Source of the DNA: Plantactinospora alkalitolerans
Lineage (GTDB): Bacteria > Actinomycetota > Actinomycetes > Mycobacteriales > Micromonosporaceae
Length of the DNA stretch: 44,762 nucleotides
Assembly: GCF_015690345.1 (NCBI RefSeq)
Contig: NZ_JADPUN010000165.1
Span: forward strand, 1 to 44,762
Direction of reading: 5' to 3'
The translations under genes and the position numbers were made by a program. Below the pieces are notes generated by a model. The model had not been told where the DNA came from and did no database searches. It saw nothing but the letters and a program-made list of their open reading frames with translations. Below are positions 8,202-16,142 of this stretch, piece after piece (position 1 is the first letter of the stretch; the number at the start of each line of letters is the position of its first letter).

Positions 8202-9451
8202 CGGCGGGAACCTCGGCAACCGCCGCCGGGCCCGCCCGGGAAGGCTCCGATGCGACCGGCGTGTCCCCTGCGACCGCTGTGACCGGAGCGGACCCGTCCG
8301 GCTCCCTGACCGGTGAACCGTTCGACGAGGCGGGGCCGGTCCCGGGCCCGCCGGTTGCGGCGAGTGCCGGCCGGGCCCACCGGCGGCGCGGCGGCGGTCG
8401 TACCAGGGTGGTGGCCGTCGCGACGACCGCCGCGGTCGCGGTCGCCGCCGGGGTGGCGGCAGCCGTCGGATTCGGCGGCGACAATCCGGGTACGGCGACC
8501 GCCGGCACCCTGCCTCCGGCGAACGCCCAGATCACCCGACAGACGCTGATCGACTCCGAGAGCGTCAGCGGTGAACTGGGGTACGGGGAAACCCGCACCG
8601 CCGCCGTCCGGGCGGGCGGCACCATCACCTGGATGGCCGGGACCGGTGCCCGGATCACCCGGGGCAAGCCGTTGTACTCGGCCGACAACGCCAAGGTCGT
8701 GCTGCTCTACGGTCGGCTGCCGGCGTACCGGACGCTCCGGTCGGGGGACACCGGTGCCGACGTCAAGCAGTTCGAGCAGAACCTCAGCGCGCTGGGGTAC
8801 GACGGGTTCACCGTCGACGACGAGTACACCTCGGCGACCGCCGACGCGGTCGAGGAATGGCAGGACGATCTCGGTCTCGACGAGACCGGGCGGGTCGAGT
8901 TGGGCCAGGTCGTCTACGCGGCCGGCGAGGTCCGGGTGGACAGCCACGAGGTGACCGTCGGCGACGCGGTCCAGCCCGGGGGCGGGGTGCTGACCTACAC
9001 CGGTACGGCCCGGGTGGTCACCGCGACCCTGGACGTGGACGACCAGGCGCTGGCCAAGAAGGGCGCCAAGGTGACCGTGACGCTCCCGGACGGCAAGGAG
9101 GTCGCCGGCACCATCGCCACCGTCGAGACGGTGATCGAGACCGGCAGCGGCGCGGAGGCGGAGCCGGAGACCAAGATCGAGGTGACTGTCACGGCGGCCG
9201 ATCCGAAGGCGCTGGCCGGATTCGACAGCGCCTCGGTCGACGTGGCGTTCACCGCCGACCAGCGCGCGGACGTCCTGACCGTGCCGATCGCCGCACTCCT
9301 CGCGCTCGCCGAGGGCGGGTACGGCGTCCAACTCGTCGAGGGCGGCACGACCCGGATCGTGGCGGTGCAGACCGGGCTGTTCGCTTCCGGTCGGGTGGAG
9401 ATCTCCGGCGCCGGGCTGGCCGAGGGCGCGACCATCGGGATGCCCAAGTGA
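8198..9451 (+). CDS. membrane-fusion (HlyD/MacA-like) adaptor with peptidoglycan-binding-like domain
   Basis: 417-residue adaptor for the ABC exporter encoded next. The N-terminal ~65 residues are a low-complexity cytoplasmic tail, then one TM helix (about 70-95). The extracytoplasmic part has a barrel-sandwich region, an inserted PG_binding_1-like domain ([20 protein letters not shown] onward) and beta-barrel segments ending [15 protein letters not shown]. The start at ATG 8198 overlaps the previous stop. Its stop overlaps the GTG of the ATPase gene. This architecture is common in actinobacterial MacA-type proteins, which have no outer membrane partner. Confidence 0.88.
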   Translation: MTAGTSATAAGPAREGSDATGVSPATAVTGADPSGSLTGEPFDEAGPVPGPPVAASAGRAHRRRGGGRTRVVAVATTAAVAVAAGVAAAVGFGGDNPGTATAGTLPPANAQITRQTLIDSESVSGELGYGETRTAAVRAGGTITWMAGTGARITRGKPLYSADNAKVVLLYGRLPAYRTLRSGDTGADVKQFEQNLSALGYDGFTVDDEYTSATADAVEEWQDDLGLDETGRVELGQVVYAAGEVRVDSHEVTVGDAVQPGGGVLTYTGTARVVTATLDVDDQALAKKGAKVTVTLPDGKEVAGTIATVETVIETGSGAEAEPETKIEVTVTAADPKALAGFDSASVDVAFTADQRADVLTVPIAALLALAEGGYGVQLVEGGTTRIVAVQTGLFASGRVEISGAGLAEGATIGMPK

Positions 9452-10269
9452 GCGGGAACACCGCCGTCACCGCCGGTGGGACCGTGCACCCGGCGCCCGG
9501 ATCCGACGGGGTCGTCGTGCTCGATGGTGTGACAAAGGTCTATCCGGGCGGGGTGACGGCGCTCGGCGGAGTCTCGCTGGCGATCCGGCACGGCGAACTC
9601 GCGGTGATCGTCGGCCCGTCCGGTTCCGGAAAGTCGACAATGCTGCACCTGATCGGCACCCTGGACCGGCCCTCGACCGGCCGGGTGCACATCGACGGGT
9701 ACGACGTGGCAAGGCTCACCGACCGGCAGTTGTCCGCGCTGCGGTCGTCCCGGATCGGGTTCGTGTTCCAGCAGTTCCATCTCGCGTCGGGCGTACCGGC
9801 GCTGGACAACGTGGCGGACGGGCTGCTCTATGCCGGCGTGCCCCTCGGGGAGCGGCGGCGGCGGGCGGAGGCCGCGTTGGACCGGGTCGGAATGGGTCAC
9901 CGGCTGGACCACCGGCCGCACGAACTCTCCGGCGGGGAACGGCAGCGGGTGGCGATCGCCCGCGCCGTCGTCGGCGGTCCGGCGTTGCTGCTGGCCGACG
10001 AGCCGACCGGCAACCTGGACTCCGCGTCCGGTGCGGGGGTGCTGGCCCTGCTGCGCGAGTTGAACGCCGCAGGGACCACCGTCGTGGTGATCACCCACGA
10101 TCGGGAGATCGCGGCGAGCCTGCCCCGGCAGGTCTACATGCGGGACGGCCTGGTCGTCGCCGACAGCGGTCCCGGATCCGGGCCCTCGGGGCTCTCCCCG
10201 CTCGGGCTCGTCCCGGCCGGGCCCGTACCGGCCGGCGCCGGTCCCACCACGTCGAACGGGGTGCGCTGA
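9448..10269 (+). CDS. ABC transporter ATP-binding protein, MacB/LolD type
   Basis: 273-residue ATPase. Walker [11 protein letters not shown]-loop FQQFHL, signature [14 protein letters not shown], Walker [13 protein letters not shown] and the switch His in ITHD are all intact, and ADEPTGNLD places it in the LolD/MacB/FtsE group. The GTG at 9448 overlaps the adaptor's stop (GTGA). The C-terminal ~35 residues are a Pro/Gly/Ala-rich tail after the ABC fold. It energises the permease encoded next; the two overlap by one base. Confidence 0.94.
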   Translation: MSGNTAVTAGGTVHPAPGSDGVVVLDGVTKVYPGGVTALGGVSLAIRHGELAVIVGPSGSGKSTMLHLIGTLDRPSTGRVHIDGYDVARLTDRQLSALRSSRIGFVFQQFHLASGVPALDNVADGLLYAGVPLGERRRRAEAALDRVGMGHRLDHRPHELSGGERQRVAIARAVVGGPALLLADEPTGNLDSASGAGVLALLRELNAAGTTVVVITHDREIAASLPRQVYMRDGLVVADSGPGSGPSGLSPLGLVPAGPVPAGAGPTTSNGVR

Positions 10270-11492
10270 TGGCCGGAACGAGCGGCACGGACGGACGCCG
10301 GCTGGTGCCGACCCGGATGCGTCCACGCGACATCCTCCGGGTCGGCGGCGTCGGGCTGCGTACCCGACCGCTGCGGGCCTTCCTCTCCGCGCTGGGCATC
10401 GCCATCGGCATCGCGGCGATGGTCTCGGTGGTCGGCATCTCGTCGTCCTCCCGGGCCGAACTGGACCGGATGCTCGACTCCCTCGGCACCAACCTGCTGA
10501 CCGTCTCGCCCGGCAACACCATGTTCGGGGAAGACGCCCAGCTCCCGGAGGAGTCGGTGGCGATGGTCGGCCGGATCGGCCCGGTCGAACAGGTCTCCGC
10601 GACCGGGCAACTCTCCGACGCCAAGGTGTACCGCTCGGACAAGATTCCGGCGGCGGAGAGCGGCGGGATCGCCACCCGGGCGGCCCGGCTCGACCTGCTC
10701 GACACGGTCGGGGCGACCGTGACCAGCGGCACCTGGTTGAACGCCGGAACGGCCCGCTACCCGGCCGTGGTGGTCGGGGCCACCGCCGCCCAGCGGCTCG
10801 GGCTCGGCACCGCCGGACCCGACGTACAGGTCCAGGTCGGCGGTCGGTGGTTCACCGTCGTCGGGATCCTGGCACCGGTACCACTGGCCCCGGAACTGGA
10901 CCTGTCGGCGCTGATCGGCTGGGAGGCCGCCGCGTCGTACCTCGACTTCGACGGCCACCCGACGACGATCTACACCCGGTCGGCGGAGGAGTTCGTCGAG
11001 GCGGTGCAGGCGGTCCTCGGCGCCACCGCGAACCCGGAGGCGCCGAACGAGGTCAAGGTGACCCAGCCCTCCGACGCCCTCGCCGCACAACAGGCCACCG
11101 ACGAGGCGTTCACCGGGCTGCTGCTCGGCCTCGGCGCGGTCGCGCTGCTGGTGGGCGGGGTCGGGGTGGCGAACACGATGGTGATCTCGGTGCTCGAACG
11201 GCGGGCCGAGATCGGGCTCCGCCGCTCGCTCGGCGCGACCCGAGGACAGGTACGCACCCAGTTCCTCGCCGAGTCGCTGCTGTTGTCGGCTCTGGGCGGG
11301 ATCGGCGGGGTGCTGATCGGCATCGCCGTCACCTCGGGCTATGCCCTGTCCCGGGACTGGCCCACGGTCGTACCGGGCTGGGCGATGGCCGGTGGGGTCG
11401 GCGCGACCCTGCTGATCGGCGCCTTCGCCGGGCTCTATCCGGCGATCCGGGCCGCCCGGCTCGCCCCGACCGAGGCCCTCACCGCGCCCTGA
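10269..11492 (+). CDS. ABC transporter permease, FtsX/MacB type
   Basis: 407-residue permease with an N-terminal TM (about residues 35-58, AFLSALGIAIGIAAMVSVVG), a periplasmic-type MacB core domain, and the FtsX domain with three C-terminal TMs including GLRRSLGATRGQVRTQFL. It starts ATG 10269 in a TGATG overlap with the ATPase stop. Together with the adaptor and lipoprotein it forms a MacAB-like mechanotransmission exporter, probably for peptides, lipids or antibiotics. Substrate unknown. An inverted repeat at 11529 follows. Confidence 0.93.
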   Translation: MAGTSGTDGRRLVPTRMRPRDILRVGGVGLRTRPLRAFLSALGIAIGIAAMVSVVGISSSSRAELDRMLDSLGTNLLTVSPGNTMFGEDAQLPEESVAMVGRIGPVEQVSATGQLSDAKVYRSDKIPAAESGGIATRAARLDLLDTVGATVTSGTWLNAGTARYPAVVVGATAAQRLGLGTAGPDVQVQVGGRWFTVVGILAPVPLAPELDLSALIGWEAAASYLDFDGHPTTIYTRSAEEFVEAVQAVLGATANPEAPNEVKVTQPSDALAAQQATDEAFTGLLLGLGAVALLVGGVGVANTMVISVLERRAEIGLRRSLGATRGQVRTQFLAESLLLSALGGIGGVLIGIAVTSGYALSRDWPTVVPGWAMAGGVGATLLIGAFAGLYPAIRAARLAPTEALTAP

Positions 11493-11528
11493 TTCCGCGC
11501 CTCGCCGCTTCGGCTGCGGGGGGCGTAA

Positions 11529-11585
11529 CCAAGATTCTTGTCGGGTTGGGGTTCACCATCGACCCCGACCCGACAAGAATCTTGG
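11529..11585. terminator. bidirectional terminator-like 24-bp inverted repeat
   Basis: Arms 11529-11552 and 11562-11585 match over 24 bases with one mismatch, around a 9-base loop. The outer arm reads CCAAGATTCTTGTCGGGT. It lies between two convergent genes. The stem is longer and more A+T-rich at its base than a normal actinobacterial terminator, so it may also be a dispersed palindromic repeat. Confidence 0.7.
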
Positions 11586-11594
11586 CGCTGTCGG

Positions 11595-12302
11595 TCAGGC
11601 GATGATGGTGTCGAGGGCGATCTCGACCATCTGGCCGAACGTCTGCTCCCGCTCCTGCGCGGTGGTCTTCTCGCCACGCTTGATGTGGTCGCTGACGGTC
11701 AGCAGCGTCAACGCCCGGGCCTTGAACCGGGCCGCGATCGTGTAGAGCGCCGCCGACTCCATCTCCACCGCCAGCACGCCGTAGTCGGCGAGGGTGTCGT
11801 AGAGGTCGGGACGATCGGTGTAGAAGGCGTCCGCCGCCAGGATCGGTCCGACCCGCATCGCGATGCCGCGCCGCTCGGCCACCTCGACCGAGGTACGCAG
11901 CAGCCCGAAGTCGGCCACCGGGGCGTAGTCGATCAACCCGTCGAACCGCATCCGGTTCATGTTCGAGTCGGTGGACGAGCCACTCGCCGCGATCACGTCA
12001 CGGAGCTGGAGATCCTCCGCGAGCGCGCCGCAGGAGCCGACCCGGATCAGCGACCTCACGTCGTACTCGTTGATCAGTTCGTGGGCGTAGATCGAGGCGG
12101 ACGGCATGCCCATGCCGGAGCCCTGGATCGAAACCTCGGTACCGGACCACCGGCCGGTGAAGCCCAGCATGCCGCGGACCGTCGAGTAGCACTTGGCGTC
12201 CTCGAGGTAGGTCTCCGCGATCCACTTGGCCCGCAGCGGGTCACCCGGCATCAGGACCCGCTCGGCGATCTCGCCAGGCTTGGCGCCAATGTGCGTACTC
12301 AT
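11595..12302 (-). CDS. deoD: purine-nucleoside phosphorylase, DeoD type
   Basis: Phosphorolysis of purine (deoxy)ribonucleosides to base plus (deoxy)ribose-1-phosphate in nucleoside salvage. At 235 residues it has the hexameric DeoD-family length. Family segments seen include [40 protein letters not shown] and VEMESAALY with the substrate-binding Glu pair. ATG 12302. It is convergent with the exporter operon and divergent from tRNA-Ser. Identification is firm. Confidence 0.95.
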   Translation of the reverse strand: MSTHIGAKPGEIAERVLMPGDPLRAKWIAETYLEDAKCYSTVRGMLGFTGRWSGTEVSIQGSGMGMPSASIYAHELINEYDVRSLIRVGSCGALAEDLQLRDVIAASGSSTDSNMNRMRFDGLIDYAPVADFGLLRTSVEVAERRGIAMRVGPILAADAFYTDRPDLYDTLADYGVLAVEMESAALYTIAARFKARALTLLTVSDHIKRGEKTTAQEREQTFGQMVEIALDTIIA

Positions 12303-12378
12303 GTGAGGTGATCCTGCCAGGTCGGTTCGGCCGATACCGCCGCGACGTCCATCAGAAGCGTCGGGTACCCTACTCGGC

Positions 12379-12468
12379 GGTGGTGTGTCCGAGCGGCCTA
12401 AGGAGCACGCCTCGAAAGCGTGTGAGGGTTTACGCCCTCCAAGGGTTCAAATCCCTTCACCACCGCCA
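12379..12468 (+). tRNA. tRNA-Ser (anticodon CGA), 3' CCA encoded
   Basis: Acceptor stem GGTGGTG pairs with CACCACC (12458-12464). Discriminator is G12465 and CCA is encoded at 12466-12468. The anticodon loop CTCGAAA sits between stems CACGC and GCGTG, giving anticodon CGA (serine UCG codons). The long variable arm (GAGGGTTTACGCCCTC) and T arm GGGTTCAAATCCC fit class II tRNA-Ser. Its 3' side is followed by a terminator and an integrase remnant, a classic integration target. Confidence 0.97.
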
Positions 12469-12480
12469 CGGAACAGGCGA

Positions 12481-12517
12481 AACGCCCGGCAGGTCGGAGA
12501 CGACCCCGCCGGGCGTT
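12481..12517 (+). terminator. tRNA-Ser terminator (copy A of a repeated module)
   Basis: Perfect 10-bp stem AACGCCCGGC / GCCGGGCGTT around a 17-base loop, followed by CTGCTTG. A nearly identical copy occurs at 15302-15342, and a related hairpin at 13606-13640. Confidence 0.85.
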
Positions 12518-12797
12518 CTGCTTGTGGTCTCAGTTCTGGTCTCAGTTGCCGCTCAGCGGCCGGTACGCGTACCCCGGCGGCGCCCTGGTCGCCGTCCTCG
12601 GGCGGATCCTTCGGAGCCTCCCAGAGCAGCCCGCCGACCCGCTTCGCGATGTCCCGGCGGACCTGCGTCGTCAAGTGCTGGTAGCGGACGGCCATCGCTG
12701 AGTTGGACCAGCCCATGGGGCCCGCTCCGCCACGCCGAGGGTCAGCAGCACCGTGGCGGCCCTGTGCCGGGCATCGTGTAGCCGCCCGTCTCGGAGT
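12518..12797 (-). pseudogene. int: tyrosine integrase, C-terminal remnant with frameshift
   Basis: Read on the minus strand from about 12797: RDGRLHDARHRAATVLLTLG carries the catalytic box II (His/Arg of the HxxR motif). After a frame change near 12716 it continues as MGWSNSAMAVRYQHLT, the segment preceding and containing the catalytic Tyr, and RRDIAKRVGGLLWEAP. The N-terminal core-binding part and the first catalytic Arg are missing. Several residues normally between SERA and MGWS are lost with the frameshift. It sits directly downstream of tRNA-Ser in the usual orientation for an integrative element whose attachment site is the tRNA 3' end. It is non-functional as read. Confidence 0.82.
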
Positions 12798-12983
12798 CTT
12801 GATCGACCCCGAGGATGCCGCCCGGCAGATTGACAGCTACCTGAACACCATCGTCCAGGAACGCCGCAGGTTGCTTCCCCGCGTCAGGCGTTCCATCCCG
12901 CCCGGCCCCTCACCTGACGCCGGGCGGGTAAGGGCCCGGCTCCTGGCGACCTCCGGCGCGCAGCGCTGGCATAATCCCCGCCC

Positions 12984-13529
12984 GTGAGCGAGTACATGGT
13001 CCGCCCTGTCCGGGGCCACGAGTGGCGCGAGATTCGGGCGTTGCGTCTGAAGGCGTTGAAGGACGAGGCTGCCCCGTTGGCCTTCGTCGAGTCCTACGAG
13101 GAAGGTGCTGCCCAGCCCGAAGAGTTTTGGCGGGGGCGCGCACAGGGTTCCTCCAGCGACGCTGGACCAGCGGCGGGGGCATGCCAGTTCGTCGCGATCG
13201 CCGATGACGGCACCTGGGTGGGAACGTCGGTCGCACTGATCGAAAAGGCGGGCGAGCAGGACTTCGAGGGCCAGACGATCGAGCAGTCCGGCGGGCATGT
13301 GGTGGGCGTCTTCCTGCAGCCGCAGCACCGCGGCAAGGGTGTGATCGGGCGCTTGTTCGACGCAACACTGGATTGGATGCGTCAGCGGGACCTCACGAGG
13401 GCGCGTCTCTACGTGCATACGGACAACATCCGCGCGCAACGCGCTTACGAGAAGGCCGGGTTCAAGGCCACCGGGAGGAGTGTCCACGGATCCCTCGGCC
13501 CCGAGATCGAGATGGCACGAGCCCTCTGA
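12984..13529 (+). CDS. GNAT family N-acetyltransferase
   Basis: 181-residue acetyl-CoA-dependent acetyltransferase. Motif A is GVFLQPQHRGKGVIGRLFDA (the acetyl-CoA pyrophosphate loop), followed by LYVHTDNIRAQRAYEKAGF (motif B) and a final strand. GTG 12984 is the start. Substrate is unknown. It lies between the integrase remnant and the beta-lactamase-family gene, inside the segment flanked by repeated tRNA-Ser terminator copies, so it may be cargo of the decayed element. A terminator-like hairpin follows at 13606. Confidence 0.88.
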   Translation: MSEYMVRPVRGHEWREIRALRLKALKDEAAPLAFVESYEEGAAQPEEFWRGRAQGSSSDAGPAAGACQFVAIADDGTWVGTSVALIEKAGEQDFEGQTIEQSGGHVVGVFLQPQHRGKGVIGRLFDATLDWMRQRDLTRARLYVHTDNIRAQRAYEKAGFKATGRSVHGSLGPEIEMARAL

Positions 13530-13605
13530 CCCCAGAACCGGGCCGGACAATCCACGGGCCACAAGGTGGTGTCACCGGGCGCCGAACCAGGCTCGGTGGG
13601 GCGCG

Positions 13606-13640
13606 CGCTTGGCAGGTCGGAACGGACCAGCCAAGCGTTT
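13606..13640. terminator. terminator-like hairpin (copy B, diverged)
   Basis: Stem CGCTTGGC / GCCAAGCG with a loop beginning AGGTCGGA, the same loop start as in copy A; TTT follows. The 15-base string TTCTGGTCTCAGTTG shortly downstream also occurs after copy A (near 12533). It separates two convergent genes. Confidence 0.7.
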
Positions 13641-13669
13641 CGTCTTCTGGTCTCAGTTGGCTTCCGCCC

Positions 13670-15181
13670 TCAGCTCGCGGCTAGCTGGGGCGACGTGTTC
13701 GTTGCCGGCGCGTCCCTGGCCGGGCGTGGCCGTGACAGCGCGACGATGCGGGCGGTCAGCACGCTGGCGTTCAACACGGCCGCGACGGCCGTCCAGCTGA
13801 CCAGCGCAATCGAGTAGTAACAAAGCTGGATGAACGTGATGTCCCGCCCGCCGCCGACGATCCGACCGAGGAGGTCCGGCAGGACCACCAGCAGGGCGAG
13901 GGGGGTGAGCCGGGGCAGCAGCCGCAGGGCGAGCCGCCAGGGCGGCCGGGTGGCGAAACGGTCTGCCCAGATCCGGGCGCGTCGCAGGTTGCGGATGCCG
14001 AGAAGAAGGCTGAGCAGGGTGAGGCCGGCCAGCGTCAGGTCGACGATCAGCCGTACCGGTGCGCCGGTCGACGGCTCGCCCCCCGTCACGAGGGTGGCCA
14101 GTTCGTCGGCGAGCGGGCTGATGCCTTCGTTGGCGAGGCCGATTCCGCTGTTGCCGATCACCGCGATGCCGTAGCCGTCCGGGAGCAGAAGTGTGTCGGC
14201 GGTGTAGGTGAACCATATGCCACTGTGGTTGACCCGGCCCTTGCGGTCGGTGTCCCAGCCCATCCCGTACGTCCAGCGTGGATCCGACGAGGTGTGCATG
14301 GAGGCGATGCTCGTGGCCGAGACCAGACGTGTCCCATTCGCGGCCAAGCCGGCGTTGCTCTGCACGATCAGCCATTTCGCCATGTCCGACGCCGTGCTGA
14401 TGACGCCGTCGGATCCGTTGACGAACCGCTTCGGCTCGACGGCGGGAATCGACGCGCCGTAGGCGTAGACGTGTCCCTTTCGTACGTCGCGCGGCAGATC
14501 CCGTGGGGTTTGGTTGATCGTGGTGGTCGCCCCCATGCCGATCGGCTCGAAGACATGGCGGCGTAGATAGTCCGTGAAGGGCTCGCCCGCGACGACTTCC
14601 ACCAGCCGCGCAGCCAGGTGGTAGTTCGTGTTCGTGTAGAAATGTCTTGTGCCCGGCTCGACGGCCAACGTGGCGCTCCGGGCTCGGGTCGCCGCGCCAG
14701 CGAGCGAGTCGGGCTGAGGCAGGCTCTTCTCCGGGAGCGTGGAGTCGGTGATTCCGGAGGTCTGGTCCAGCAGTTGGCGTACCGTGATCTGCGCTCCTCG
14801 GGGGTCGGCGATCCGGAAGTCAGGCAGGTAGTCGCGCACCGGCGACTCCAACGTCACCTTGCCCGCCTCGACCAGTTGCATCACGGCGAGCGCGGTGAAC
14901 GACTTGCTGACGGAGGCGGCCGGCATCGGGGTCGTCGCGGTCACCGCGGCGCCAGCGGAGTCGTGGCCGTATCCGCCCGCGTACAACACCTGACTGCCTT
15001 TGGTGATCGTCACGGCGATTCCCGGATAGGCCGCCCTCCCCGCGTAGGCGGAAACCGCTCGCTCGATCGCGGCCGCGTCCGGTTCCTGCTTCGCACTCGC
15101 GGTGCCTGGCACCATCAGAACCACCAAACCGGCCGTAAGCGCTGCTACCGCACCCCACCGCGAGCCTTTGCCCTGCCACAC
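13670..15181 (-). CDS. beta-lactamase-family serine hydrolase with C-terminal membrane domain
   Basis: Secreted or membrane-anchored class C/PBP4*-like serine hydrolase. GTG 15181 is chosen because AGGGGG lies about 6 bases upstream; the open frame continues 5' only through repeat sequence. Residues 1-30 are a signal peptide ending TASA. The active-site SVSK (Ser90-Lys93), the YTN second motif in HFYTNTNYHLA and the HSG third motif are present. After the catalytic domain come about three TM segments (TLAGLTLLSLLLGI, LALLVVLPDLLG, YSIALVSWTAVAAVLNASV). Function may be peptide or ester hydrolysis rather than antibiotic resistance. It sits between copies B and C of the tRNA terminator module. 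Confidence 0.88.
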   Translation of the reverse strand: MWQGKGSRWGAVAALTAGLVVLMVPGTASAKQEPDAAAIERAVSAYAGRAAYPGIAVTITKGSQVLYAGGYGHDSAGAAVTATTPMPAASVSKSFTALAVMQLVEAGKVTLESPVRDYLPDFRIADPRGAQITVRQLLDQTSGITDSTLPEKSLPQPDSLAGAATRARSATLAVEPGTRHFYTNTNYHLAARLVEVVAGEPFTDYLRRHVFEPIGMGATTTINQTPRDLPRDVRKGHVYAYGASIPAVEPKRFVNGSDGVISTASDMAKWLIVQSNAGLAANGTRLVSATSIASMHTSSDPRWTYGMGWDTDRKGRVNHSGIWFTYTADTLLLPDGYGIAVIGNSGIGLANEGISPLADELATLVTGGEPSTGAPVRLIVDLTLAGLTLLSLLLGIRNLRRARIWADRFATRPPWRLALRLLPRLTPLALLVVLPDLLGRIVGGGRDITFIQLCYYSIALVSWTAVAAVLNASVLTARIVALSRPRPARDAPATNTSPQLAAS

Positions 15182-15301
15182 AGCGTGCCCCCTACGCCTC
15201 GGTTGTACCGGCCACGCTAGGTATCGCGACAGCCGAGGGCAGGACCCGAAGGACACCAGTGAGCCCTGACTTTCGTTGAGTTCGGACGAGTTCCCCAGCA
15301 C

Positions 15302-15342
15302 AACGCCCGGCAGGTCGGAGACGACCCGCCGGGCGTTCTGCT
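15302..15342 (+). repeat. second near-identical copy of the tRNA-Ser terminator (copy C)
   Basis: From AACGCCCGGC to GGGCGTTCTGCT the sequence matches 12481-12522 with a single 1-base deletion (CCCC versus CCC in the loop). No tRNA lies beside it. It directly abuts a second integrase-like C-terminal remnant. Confidence 0.85.
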
Positions 15343-15351
15343 CTCTGGTGC

Positions 15352-15440
15352 TCAGATCGTGCTGAAGGACGGGTCCGGCCGGTCCACCCCGTCCCACGGC
15401 CGTTCCAGCGGCAGCCCACCGACGCCCTGGGCGAAGCCCC
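15352..15440 (-). pseudogene. second integrase C-terminal remnant
   Basis: The minus strand reads GFAQGVGGLPLERPWDGVD and ends with a stop at 15352-15354. It aligns with the end of the first integrase remnant (VGGLLWEAP versus VGGLPLERP) and stands in the same relation to a terminator copy. Only about 28 residues remain. This is an inference from short similarity, but both position and sequence agree. Confidence 0.5.
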
Positions 15441-15457
15441 CGGCGGGCCCGCGATGG

Positions 15458-16071
15458 CTAGCGGCTGCGGAGCAGGTACGCCCGGATGATGGTCTGCTCG
15501 ACCTGGCTGCCCAGGCTGTCCGCGACGATGGCCCGCAACGACACGTGGCCGGCGTCAGCCGGATGCGTCACTGCCGCGACCCAGCTGCCGCCGTCCAGTT
15601 TGATCGGGGCGGTCCGCCAGGTCGTTCCGTCGTCGTAGGACACCTGCACGGTGAGTTTGCTGACCGATCCGCCGGTCGAGCCGGGCTGATGCTCGACCCG
15701 GATCGGGATGAGGAACGGTTTTCCGGCCGGTGCCGTCCTTCCCGCGCCCAGAACGGGCGCGTACCGGACCGCCAGCAGCGGCAGCGCCACCGGTAGGGTG
15801 CTCGCCTTCTGCCGGGAGCGGAACGTCCACACCGACGAGACCTGCTCTTCCGACCCATGCCGGGCCTTACCGAGATGGTGCCGTCGCCGCGGACCTCGAC
15901 GAGATCGCCGGTGATGAGCGTGACGGAGCGTGCTGTGGCATCCGTAGCAGCCGGTCCGGCGGCCCGCGCCGGAACGGGCGGCGTGGTCGTCGCGACAGCC
16001 GGCGCCGGTTGGCCGGTGGTGGACACGAGGGCAAGGCAGGCGGGGATCGCCAGCCACCGTAGACGTTTCAC
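15458..16071 (-). pseudogene. S8 subtilase reduced to its two ends by internal deletion
   Basis: The first ~74 codons from GTG 16071 encode a signal peptide (ends PAPAVA) and the pro-region typical of large actinobacterial subtilases (TLITGDLVEVRGDG, SVRPGMGR). Near 15850 the frame changes. The other frame then gives the usual C-terminal domain of the same ~1100-1200-residue proteins: SSVWTFRS, PVALPLLAVRYAPVL, LTVQVSYDDGTTWRTAPIK and a terminal VEQTIIRAYLL. The whole catalytic domain is gone. A ribosome site (GAGGA) precedes the start. It must have arisen by deletion of about 2.5-3 kb with an out-of-frame junction (size inferred from the family). Confidence 0.8.
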
Positions 16072-16091
16072 ACAAGGTCCTCAGGGAGAAG

Positions 16092-16123
16092 GATGGCCGG
16101 CCGCCTACTCGCGGCCGGCCATC
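16092..16123 (-). terminator. strong hairpin terminator
   Basis: Perfect 13-bp stem GATGGCCGGCCGC / GCGGCCGGCCATC with a 6-base loop, between the CU044_5270-type gene and the subtilase remnant on the same strand. It probably ends the sigma-factor operon transcript. Confidence 0.8.
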
Positions 16124-16142
16124 GGTACAGAACGGGGTGCCG

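Noticed and set aside
12703-12987. Plus-strand reading GVLIDPEDAARQIDSYLNTI and following residues before the GNAT gene
   Set aside because: The stretch 12796-12890 looks protein-like and could be a remnant tail of another gene, but the frame runs through the integrase remnant upstream, has no start, and I cannot match it.
13670-15397. 575-residue version of the beta-lactamase-family protein
   Set aside because: The extra N-terminus crosses the terminator copy and lacks signal character; GTG 15181 has the ribosome site and signal peptide.
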